Origin: an uncultured Odoribacter sp.
GTDB lineage: Bacteria > Bacteroidota > Bacteroidia > Bacteroidales > Marinifilaceae
NCBI GenBank assembly: GCA_905204385.1
Contig: CAJKZL010000135.1
Coordinates: forward strand, 1 to 7,603
Direction of reading: 5' to 3'
Length of the DNA stretch: 7,603 bases
Positions 1 through 5,370 of the stretch are shown in pieces (the stretch's first letter is position 1; each line of letters starts with the position of its first letter). The notes beneath the pieces were generated by a model that did no database searches, was not told the DNA's origin, and saw only the letters and a list, made by a program, of their open reading frames with translations. The position numbers and the translations under genes are program-made.

Positions 1-1
1 G

Positions 2-409
2 CCTATGGCACTGTTCACCAGTATGCGCACAACCGATAATCTGGCGAAGAACACCTCTTATTTCCACGCTGAGCTACTTCGGCTAAAACAACTGGTCCTT
101 ATGGCGGAAAAAGAGGAACGCTTGTTCGTCATTCTCGACGAAATGCTCAAGGGAACCAATTCCGTGGACAAGCTCAACGGTTCGCTGGCTTTCCTGCGTA
201 AACTATTGGCCTATCCGGTATCGGGCCTTATCGCTACTCACGACCTGGCTTTGGGAGAATTGGCAAACGCTTACCCGGAAAATTTCTTCAATGTCTGCTT
301 TGAAATCACCCATTCCGGCGAAAGTGTCCGTTATGATTACAAATTGCATCCGGGAATCAGCACCACGATGAATGCCAGCATTCTATTGAAACAAATGGGA
401 CTCATATAA
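2..409 (+). CDS. MutS-family DNA mismatch repair-like ATPase, C-terminal end (5' part outside window)
   Basis: This is the C-terminal part of a MutS-type ABC-like ATPase. The frame is open to the left edge, so the Met codon at position 5 is internal. Counting from that Met, the segment shows SMRTTDNLAKNTSYFHAEL (residues 6-24), which matches the 'SMR..D.....S.F..E' signature region of MutS. A Walker B motif, FVILDE, has its acidic pair at residues 45-46, followed by the GTNSVD D-loop (50-55). The H-loop is ATHD (His79). The end, from YKLHPG onward with NASILLKQMGL, is the usual MutS ATPase finish. The Walker A motif and any clamp or mismatch-recognition domains lie upstream. Bacteroidota carry MutS1, MutS2 and additional MutS-related proteins. 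The segment shows neither the helix-turn-helix tail of MutS1 nor the Smr domain of MutS2, so I infer one of the shorter MutS-related proteins rather than housekeeping mutS. It converges on the amidohydrolase gene with only 11 bases between stop codons. Confidence 0.88.
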   Translation, partial: PMALFTSMRTTDNLAKNTSYFHAELLRLKQLVLMAEKEERLFVILDEMLKGTNSVDKLNGSLAFLRKLLAYPVSGLIATHDLALGELANAYPENFFNVCFEITHSGESVRYDYKLHPGISTTMNASILLKQMGLI

Positions 410-435
410 AAAATGAGCCTTTACAGCTCATTTTT
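409..435. terminator. Bidirectional intrinsic terminator between convergent genes
   Basis: A perfect 10-bp inverted repeat, AAAAATGAGC (409-418) and GCTCATTTTT (426-435), encloses a 7-base loop. The A and T runs are part of the stem, so the hairpin reads as stem plus T-run on both strands. It starts at the last base of the MutS-like stop codon and extends into the final codons of the minus-strand amidohydrolase gene. It can therefore end both convergent transcripts. Function is inferred from structure and position. Confidence 0.8.
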
Positions 436-1755
436 ATAAATCTTTCCGTCCTTCATGATCAGCTTTAAATGGCGGGGATAATCTACCACAATTTGAATAT
501 CTTCCAGTGGATTGCCGTCATAGATCAGCAGGTCCGCATACGCTCCCGGCTGTATCACCCCCAAAGGTCCGTCCGGATAAGGATTCAGTTTACCCGATAA
601 GGCAAAAATTTCAGCATTACCGGAGGTAGCCTGTTTCAGGATCTCCACCGGAGTGAACCATTTGGTCCGGGCGGTAAACTCGGTAAGCGCGTCTTTCTCT
701 ACTCCCAGATGTCCGAAAACATCGGTACCGAAGCCCAGTTTTACACCATATTTTTTCGCCAGTTCCATTTCATGGGCGGCGCCGGCCTGAGCTTCCCTGA
801 ACTTACCGGGATTGTTGGACATGGAGGCATCCTCCAACACCCAGTAGCTCTGCGGAATCAGAAAAGCGCCCTTATCGCGGAGCAGGATCATGGCCGTATC
901 ATTGATGAGATGCCCATGTTCTATGGTTTTAACCCCCGCATTCAAAGCCCGCATGATGCCTTCCGGATTATATACATGGACTGCGACATAGGTCCCCCAA
1001 TCCGAAGCGGCTTCGACGCCTGCACGCAATTCGTCCTCCGTAAACTGCACCGTATGCAGGGGATCGTAATCGGTGGAGATTCCTCCTCCGGCCATCATTT
1101 TGATTTGGGATGCTCCGTGCCTGAGGTTTTCCCGCACGGCATTCAGCACCTCCGGCCGGCCGTCAGCCAGATAGGACCATCCTTCCCAGGCAAAGGCAGG
1201 AGCTATATTGCCGGCCAGGCGGGAATCGACTTCATTCGGATTACGCATATCCCCATGTCCTGATGTTTGGCTGACAAGCGCCTGAGAAGGGTATATTCTG
1301 GGTCCTTCGATGATCCCTTCGTCTATCGCTCTCTTGACTCCTCCCACCGGTCCGCCCATATCCCGGACGGTGGTAAACCCTTGATGCAGGAAATTGGCGG
1401 CACCTTTGACCGCCCGTGCAGCGACATAAGCCAAAGGAGCCGAATTGTACAGTTGATCCATCGGCATATTGAACATCAAATGGACATGGGCATCGGATAA
1501 GCCCGGCATCAGTGTCCCTCCCTTGCCGTCTATGATTTTAGCTCCGGCAGGCAAAGTCACTCCGCTACCCACTTGATAAATACGGTTTCCGACAACTACC
1601 ACCTGGGCATTTTTCAACAGAGAATCCTGCAATCCATCCCAGACGTTGATATTTATGAAAACTACTGCCGAACTGTCCGGCATAGCCGTTTGGCCTTTCA
1701 CCCAACCGAAGGGAATCAGCAAAACGATCAGAATAAACAGATTTATTTTACGCAT
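421..1755 (-). CDS. Exported metal-dependent amidohydrolase (imidazolonepropionase / Xaa-Pro dipeptidase-like)
   Basis: This 444-residue protein has an N-terminal signal peptide (residues 1 to about 21, hydrophobic core LFILIVLLIPF, likely cleavage near VKG-Q), so it probably acts in the periplasm or at the outer surface. The amidohydrolase metal ligands are all present: DAHVH (His90, His92) after the GGTLMPGLSD strand, a probable carboxylated lysine in QIKMMAGGG (Lys219), His260 in AVHVY, His280 in IEHGH and Asp345 in GFGTD. The C-terminal GxxADLLIYDGNPLEDI segment (from about residue 404) and a short N-terminal beta-sandwich (VFININVWDG) complete the composite domain. This pattern fits the subgroup that includes imidazolonepropionase-like and Xaa-Pro dipeptidase-like enzymes. 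The substrate cannot be read from sequence; hydrolysis of a C-N bond in a cyclic amide or a prolyl/acyl dipeptide is plausible. The ATG at 1755 is preceded by A-rich sequence with AAAGGA about 10 bases upstream. The length is complete and no motif is broken. Confidence 0.93.
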   Translation of the reverse strand: MRKINLFILIVLLIPFGWVKGQTAMPDSSAVVFININVWDGLQDSLLKNAQVVVVGNRIYQVGSGVTLPAGAKIIDGKGGTLMPGLSDAHVHLMFNMPMDQLYNSAPLAYVAARAVKGAANFLHQGFTTVRDMGGPVGGVKRAIDEGIIEGPRIYPSQALVSQTSGHGDMRNPNEVDSRLAGNIAPAFAWEGWSYLADGRPEVLNAVRENLRHGASQIKMMAGGGISTDYDPLHTVQFTEDELRAGVEAASDWGTYVAVHVYNPEGIMRALNAGVKTIEHGHLINDTAMILLRDKGAFLIPQSYWVLEDASMSNNPGKFREAQAGAAHEMELAKKYGVKLGFGTDVFGHLGVEKDALTEFTARTKWFTPVEILKQATSGNAEIFALSGKLNPYPDGPLGVIQPGAYADLLIYDGNPLEDIQIVVDYPRHLKLIMKDGKIYKNEL

Positions 1756-1968
1756 GACTTTTTTTCCTTTTTATTCGTGAAAAAGAAGCGGATAGTTTTC
1801 GAAAAGCAAAGTTTTTTTTCAGAAACAACATCATGAAAACCAACTATATAGCGAACGTTATAAATATTACTTATTTATCTATAAATAAAAAGTATAAGAT
1901 AAAAAGGCCCTCAGTATACAGGATAACGCAATATTTACTTTTTTTGCATAAAATTAGTATAACTATTT
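1756..1968. promoter_or_regulatory. AT-rich divergent intergenic region (promoters for amidohydrolase and resB-ccsA unit)
   Basis: These 213 bases separate two divergent genes, so promoters for both should lie here. The region is visibly much richer in A and T than the flanking genes. I find no perfect Bacteroidales TAnnTTTG -7 element. Near matches with one mismatch are AAACTTTG on the minus strand (1814-1807), pointing to the amidohydrolase, and TACTTTTT on the plus strand (1936-1943), pointing to resB. Neither has a convincing TTG-type -33 partner at normal spacing. The resB leader (1947-1968) has no Shine-Dalgarno sequence. The promoter role is inferred from gene orientation; the exact elements are not established. 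Confidence 0.5.
1871..1888. repeat. Perfect 8-bp AT-only dyad, possible operator
   Basis: TTATTTAT (1871-1878) and ATAAATAA (1881-1888) form a perfect inverted repeat with a CT spacer. It lies between the divergent genes, about 80 bases before the resB start and 115 bases before the amidohydrolase start. Its size is right for a dimeric regulator site, but it does not match the FNR or CRP half-site (TTGAT/TGTGA). In such AT-rich sequence a dyad of this kind can arise by chance. Confidence 0.3.
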
Positions 1969-2760
1969 ATGGACCACCTTTTTTGTAAGGACATCTCTAT
2001 TTTTGCATTTCCCGCCAATCTCATCGCCTTGTTGTTTTTGGTGGCAGGTACATGGTTTTTACACCGCTATTATTCGCGCCACCGCTTCGTCAAGTGGCTA
2101 TGCAGTGTTCCGGCCACCCTGTTATTTACGGGCTTAACGATCGGTATGCTTGTTGTTGAAGGCATTTGGGCCCTGGAATTATACCGAACCTGGATAATGA
2201 TCCTCCTTCAACTCACGCTGTTGCTGATCCTCGGATTGGTCGTGCTGAAAAGAAGCAGGCCGCTGTCCCGGCGCAATGCGGTGTTTTTGCTGAATCATGC
2301 AGGGCTATGGCTAGCCCTTGCATTCGCCCTTTTCGGTGCCCCCGACCGGGAAGAATATAAAATGATAGCTCCCTTGCATCAAAAGGAATACACTGCATTC
2401 GACGCAAACGGAGTGATTTATCCCCTGCCCTTTACAGTTCGTCTGGATCGGTTCGAACTGGAGTACTATCCTGGCCAGGATGGACAGAAAGTGCCCAAAC
2501 GCTTTTGTTCTTCGCTTACCCTGGAAAGCGGACGACAACAGAAATCTGTCCAGGTAGAGGTAAATAAGCCTGCTTCTTTCAAAGGCTACGCCTTGTATCA
2601 GGACGGTTATGATCAAAATTTGGGAGAAAATACCTCATATAGCATTATGCTGGTGGTAAAAGATCCTTGGATTTCAGGGGTATATGCCGGAATCTTCCTG
2701 CTGCTGGCAGGAGCCATCGGATCGATTATTTACGGACCTGTCAAAAAGTTGAACGCATGA
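1969..2760 (+). CDS. resB: ResB-like System II cytochrome c biogenesis protein (short form)
   Basis: This 263-residue membrane protein belongs to the ResB/Ccs1 side of the System II cytochrome c maturation complex, which with CcsA carries haem across the membrane and presents it to apocytochromes. Hydrophobic segments lie at about residues 12-30, 46-64, 74-93 and 105-122, followed by an extracytoplasmic domain (about 123-234) and a last membrane segment (about 236-256). The extracytoplasmic domain carries the most recognisable ResB pattern: NKPASFKGYALYQDGYD (199-215), then SYSIMLVVKDPW (223-234). A histidine at the fourth segment (His110 in LNHAGLW) is a possible haem contact. It is much shorter than classical ResB proteins, which have a large extracytoplasmic domain. 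The ATG at 1969 has no Shine-Dalgarno sequence, as is common in this phylum. The next gene overlaps its stop by ATGA, so the two are probably translationally coupled. Confidence 0.85.
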   Translation: MDHLFCKDISIFAFPANLIALLFLVAGTWFLHRYYSRHRFVKWLCSVPATLLFTGLTIGMLVVEGIWALELYRTWIMILLQLTLLLILGLVVLKRSRPLSRRNAVFLLNHAGLWLALAFALFGAPDREEYKMIAPLHQKEYTAFDANGVIYPLPFTVRLDRFELEYYPGQDGQKVPKRFCSSLTLESGRQQKSVQVEVNKPASFKGYALYQDGYDQNLGENTSYSIMLVVKDPWISGVYAGIFLLLAGAIGSIIYGPVKKLNA

Positions 2761-3545
2761 CCTGGAATGATTTTTCTTTTTTTGCCATAGGAGCTTTAGC
2801 CGTTTGGACGATAGGATCGGTAATGGCCTGGAAACCGAAGTTCCGCAAGCACAGCCTGGCGGTTTTCCTGATAGGGAGTCTGATTTTTCTCAGCTTTATC
2901 GTCGGTTTATGGATTTCTCTAAATCGTCCTCCCATGCGTACCATGGGAGAAACGAGACTTTTTTATTCGCTGTTCGTTTCACTGGCGGGCTGGATGATAT
3001 ACCTTCGATGGAATTATCACTGGATCTTATCATTCGCTACCCTCCTGGCGGGCGTTTTCATCGTCGTCAATATCGTAAAGCCCCAGATTCACGACCAAGC
3101 CTTGATGCCTGCTCTGCAAAGCTTTTGGTTTGTTCCACACGTCATCGTTTATATGTTTTCCTATGCCCTGATGGGATGTGCTTTATTGCTGCTCCTATAC
3201 GGTTGTCTGAAAGCCGGGGCAGAGCGACGCACCGTTTTGCTCGGCATTGCCGATAACCTGGTCTATACGGGTTCCGCCCTGTTGATTATAGGTATGCTGT
3301 TCGGCGCCATTTGGGCAAAACAAGCTTGGGGACATTACTGGAATTGGGACCCGAAGGAAACATGGGCCGCCATCACTTGGTTTTCCTATCTATGCTATAT
3401 TCATCTACGCTATCGCTACCCTTCGGAATATAAAAGCGCCACCGTGCTGCTGGCCGTATCTTTTATTTTCCTGCAAATTTGCTGGTATGGCATCAATTTT
3501 CTGCCTGCTGCCAGGAAGAGTGTGCATTCCTATGGTAGATTATAG
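2757..3545 (+). CDS. ccsA: CcsA/CcmC-family cytochrome c haem lyase subunit
   Basis: This is an integral membrane protein of 262 residues with about eight hydrophobic segments. It carries the tryptophan-rich haem-handling (WWD) motif of the CcsA/CcmC/CcmF family: WGHYWNWDPKETW at residues 191-203. The flanking histidines expected to ligate haem are His128 in FVPHVIVYMFSYALMG and His257 in the terminal VHSYG. The early PPMRTMGETRLFYS stretch (58-71) is another family signature. With ResB it forms the System II complex that exports haem and attaches it to CXXCH sites. I chose the ATG at 2757, which overlaps the resB TGA by four bases (ATGA). The frame is open for another 90 bases upstream, but that would run deep into resB. 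The stop codon TAG falls inside a 7-bp tandem repeat, which supplies the last two residues (Arg-Leu). Confidence 0.92.
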   Translation: MTWNDFSFFAIGALAVWTIGSVMAWKPKFRKHSLAVFLIGSLIFLSFIVGLWISLNRPPMRTMGETRLFYSLFVSLAGWMIYLRWNYHWILSFATLLAGVFIVVNIVKPQIHDQALMPALQSFWFVPHVIVYMFSYALMGCALLLLLYGCLKAGAERRTVLLGIADNLVYTGSALLIIGMLFGAIWAKQAWGHYWNWDPKETWAAITWFSYLCYIHLRYRYPSEYKSATVLLAVSFIFLQICWYGINFLPAARKSVHSYGRL

Positions 3546-3593
3546 ATTATAGATTAACGATGAAGGATGAGAGATGAAGGAGAAAGGATTGGG
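3536..3593 (+). repeat. Degenerate 7-bp tandem repeat across the ccsA stop codon and ccsA-peroxidase gap
   Basis: TAGATTA occurs three times without interruption (3536-3556). The pattern then continues in the same 7-base phase as GATGAAG, GATGAGA, GATGAAG, GAGAAAG and GATTGGG (3559-3593). Taken from 3538, eight consecutive 7-mers begin with GA and seven begin with GAT. The ccsA stop TAG (3543-3545) lies in the second TAGATTA copy. The remainder forms most of the 78-base gap before the peroxidase ATG. Slippage would change the length of this gap; copies gained downstream of the stop would leave CcsA unchanged. Confidence 0.8.
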
Positions 3594-3623
3594 ATTTGGA
3601 TTATAAATTAAATTATATTGAGT

Positions 3624-4997
3624 ATGAACAGAAAAAAACAAATGCTGACGCTGCTGATTATTTTAGCGGTTGTTTTTTCGGCCTATGCGATCTACCGGTT
3701 TAATTTCCGGAAAAGCATTCCCGAAGGACCGCTGAATATGCAGGCAAGGGCCATCCTGATGAACAACGGATGCCTGGATTGCCATTCACCGAATGCTCCT
3801 CTGCCTTTTTACGGCAATCTGCCGATTGCCAAAGACTATGTACAGAAGGACATACACGATGGAAACCGTTATATCGACCTGGAAAAGGTGTGCCGGGAAT
3901 TGGAAAAAGGCAGCAAGATTGCCGAAGTGGATCTGGCAAAAATCGAACAAAGCATGATTAACGAATCCATGCCGGTGACCAAGTATACGATGGTTCACTG
4001 GGGAAATTCCTTTAACAAAAAAGAAAAAAGCATTCTGACACAATGGATCAGAAGCGTCCGGAGTGAACATTATGTGCCGGGGTTGGCCGATGCGGAATTC
4101 GCCCACGAACCCGTACAACCTTTGATGGATTCTATTCCGGTAAATCCGCAAAAAGCGGCCTTGGGATTTAAACTTTACCACGATGTGCGGATTTCAGCCG
4201 ACAATACGGTGTCGTGTGCAACTTGCCACCCGCTGGACAAGGCCGGCGTCGACGGCTTGCAAACTTCCACCGGCATATACGACCAGAAGGGCTTTATCAA
4301 TGCACCTACCGTTTACAATGCGGCCCTGAACACCGTAGGACAATTCTGGGACGGCCGTGCCAAAGATTTACAGGCTCAGGCAGGCGGACCTCCCCTCGAT
4401 GGACTGGAAATGGGATCGAACTGGGAACAAATCACCGGTAAACTGAAGGAAGACAAGGAACTGGCCGGCGAATTCGCAGCACTCTATCCCGAAGGAATCA
4501 CCGAAGCCAGCATTACCGACGCCATCGCCGAATTCGAGAAAACGCTGCTGACTCCCAACTGTGCCTTCGACCGTTATCTTAAAGGAGACAAAAAGGCACT
4601 TACTGCCGACGAAATCAAGGGATACGAATTGTTCAAAACCAACAATTGCGCCACCTGCCATGTTGGAGTGAATCTCGGCGGACAATCTTTTGAATATCTG
4701 GGTATTGTCGCCGATTACTTCAAGGACCGCGGCACCCCTCTACACGACAATAAGGACTTCGGCTATTTTAATAAGACCCAGGATTCTACCGACCTGCAGC
4801 GTTTCAAGACGCCTACGTTGCGGAATGTTGCCTTGACCGCTCCCTATTTGCACGATGGTACGGCAGCCACTTTACACGACGCTACCAAGGTGATGCTGAC
4901 TTATCAGACCGGCAAGCAATTAGCGGACCGGGAGGTCGACCTGATCGTCGCTTTTATGAATACGCTGACCGGAGAAAATAAATACATGAAAAAATAA
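3624..4997 (+). CDS. Tri-haem cytochrome c peroxidase: Haem_bd-type domain fused to di-haem CCP/MauG domain
   Basis: The predicted 457-residue protein begins with a membrane anchor or signal sequence (residues 7-23). Domain 1 (about 36-145) has one haem site, CLDCH (Cys50-His54), in the context CHSPNAPLPFYGNLPIAKD, and later MPVTKYTMVHW (116-126). These match the Haem_bd family pattern, with Met116 or His125 as candidate axial ligands. Domain 2 (about 170-450) is a di-haem peroxidase with CATCH at 198-202 and at 342-346, APTVYNAALNT (227-237), FWDGRA (241-246), the LEMG glutamate (Glu262) expected at the peroxidatic site, and FKTPTLRNVALTAPYLHDG (394-412). Met424 is a candidate ligand of the electron-transfer haem. 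The family reduces H2O2 to water. The E. coli tri-haem enzyme YhjA is a quinol peroxidase with a comparable N-terminal mono-haem domain. A TTG at 3618 is in frame, but I prefer ATG 3624. The upstream resB-ccsA genes supply the haem attachment machinery. Confidence 0.92.
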   Translation: MNRKKQMLTLLIILAVVFSAYAIYRFNFRKSIPEGPLNMQARAILMNNGCLDCHSPNAPLPFYGNLPIAKDYVQKDIHDGNRYIDLEKVCRELEKGSKIAEVDLAKIEQSMINESMPVTKYTMVHWGNSFNKKEKSILTQWIRSVRSEHYVPGLADAEFAHEPVQPLMDSIPVNPQKAALGFKLYHDVRISADNTVSCATCHPLDKAGVDGLQTSTGIYDQKGFINAPTVYNAALNTVGQFWDGRAKDLQAQAGGPPLDGLEMGSNWEQITGKLKEDKELAGEFAALYPEGITEASITDAIAEFEKTLLTPNCAFDRYLKGDKKALTADEIKGYELFKTNNCATCHVGVNLGGQSFEYLGIVADYFKDRGTPLHDNKDFGYFNKTQDSTDLQRFKTPTLRNVALTAPYLHDGTAATLHDATKVMLTYQTGKQLADREVDLIVAFMNTLTGENKYMKK

Positions 4998-5026
4998 ACA
5001 GAGTTTCCTGACGAGACCTGAAATCC

Positions 5027-5091
5027 ATTGGCGGAACCTGAGCAATGCCGAACGATTGCCCTGGTTCCGCCAATCTTTTCCCTCCTTTTTT
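5027..5091 (+). terminator. Intrinsic terminator downstream of the peroxidase gene
   Basis: ATTGGCGGAACC (5027-5038) pairs perfectly over 12 bp with GGTTCCGCCAAT (5063-5074). Inside, GCAAT (5042-5046) can pair with ATTGC (5055-5059), extending the hairpin past a small internal loop. A pyrimidine tail with T-runs follows (5076-5079 and 5086-5091). It starts 30 bases after the peroxidase stop and should end the plus-strand transcript. On the minus strand no T-run directly follows the stem, so it looks one-directional. Confidence 0.78.
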
Positions 5092-5094
5092 GCC

Positions 5095-5367
5095 CTATTG
5101 GCGGACAAATCCGATTCGTTTCCGCTCCTTCATAATGCCTGCAATAAATTCCTCGGTAAACTGCACAACGTCTTGTTTTTGTACAGAAATCTCCCCGGTA
5201 GGCCGGGCTTCCGATTCTTTCCTGGCAATCCGTTGCAGGCAATTCCTTACGATCAGATCGGCAACGATACGCATCAGGCGCGAACTGGCCCGGCTGCGTT
5301 CTTCTGTGGAGACCATCGACTCTATGAAGTCCGTCATATATTGTCGGGCTGAAACCGACAATATCAT
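5095..5367 (-). CDS. AAA-lid fragment: C-terminal part of the third CbbX-type module, separated by an in-frame amber codon
   Basis: This 90-codon ORF directly follows the TAG stop of the large AAA gene, in the same frame (TAGATG). Its sequence is not an independent small protein. From its first residue it aligns without gaps to the helical lid of the second AAA module: MILSVSARQYMTDFIE against YVFHPKAKEVFEELIR, then LMRIVADLIVRNCLQR against LVEKIVDLAIRNMSER. By my count 9 of the first 50 residues are identical, with many conservative changes. SSRLMRIVADLIVRN (28-42) also fits the CbbX sensor-2 pattern GNARFVR...AIR, with Arg30 in the sensor-2 position. The lid is the part missing from module three upstream. 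It could be made by readthrough, by reinitiation at ATG 5367 (AAGGA lies four bases upstream of that ATG), or not at all if the TAG is a nonsense mutation. A later in-frame Met (residue 11) is less likely as a start because it would cut the first lid helix. Confidence 0.7.
   Translation of the reverse strand: MILSVSARQYMTDFIESMVSTEERSRASSRLMRIVADLIVRNCLQRIARKESEARPTGEISVQKQDVVQFTEEFIAGIMKERKRIGFVRQ
5097..5105 (+). repeat. Third copy of the terminator arm (ATTGGCGGA)
   Basis: ATTGGCGGA at 5097-5105 repeats the first nine bases of the terminator left arm (5027-5035). It is also complementary to TCCGCCAAT in the right arm (5066-5074), so the right arm could pair with either copy but not both. 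It overlaps the last codons and the stop codon of the minus-strand AAA lid ORF. The repeat is seen directly; a switching role is speculation. Confidence 0.5.
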
Positions 5368-5370
5368 CTA
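5365..5370 (-). other. In-frame amber stop followed immediately by ATG (TAGATG) inside AAA module three
   Basis: Reading the minus strand, codons ...GCG AAG GAT are followed by TAG (5370-5368) and, in the same frame, ATG (5367-5365). When the three modules are aligned, the TAG occupies the column held by Gln in module one (KLQYRF) and Ser in module two (EKSYVF). CAG or TCG could become TAG by one base change. No spacer separates stop and start, so this is not the usual ATGA or TAATG overlap between two frames. Confidence 0.85.

Noticed and set aside
709..1263. 184-codon plus-strand ORF opposite the amidohydrolase
   Set aside because: It is antisense to a gene with all catalytic motifs intact, and its translation shows no recognisable family or proper leader.
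1793..1800. TAGTTTTC as a -7 promoter element for resB
   Set aside because: It differs from TAnnTTTG at the last base, has no TTG-type partner upstream, and would give a leader of more than 160 bases. The evidence is too weak.
2667..2756. Upstream extension of ccsA into resB
   Set aside because: It would overlap resB by 94 bases. The extra residues are the out-of-frame reading of resB and are not part of the family.
3618..3623. TTG at 3618 as the peroxidase start
   Set aside because: An ATG lies only two codons further (3624) and gives a normal signal or anchor sequence (MNRKKQMLTL...). There is no Shine-Dalgarno sequence to favour the TTG.
5095..5367. The 90-codon ORF as an unrelated novel small protein
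   Set aside because: Its gapless alignment to the lid of the previous AAA module and the same-frame TAGATG junction explain it better as the missing end of module three.
5368..5370. Amber codon recoded as glutamine or pyrrolysine genome-wide
   Set aside because: The ccsA gene ends properly with TAG at 3543-3545, giving the normal HSYG-type C-terminus, so TAG seems to work as a stop in this genome.
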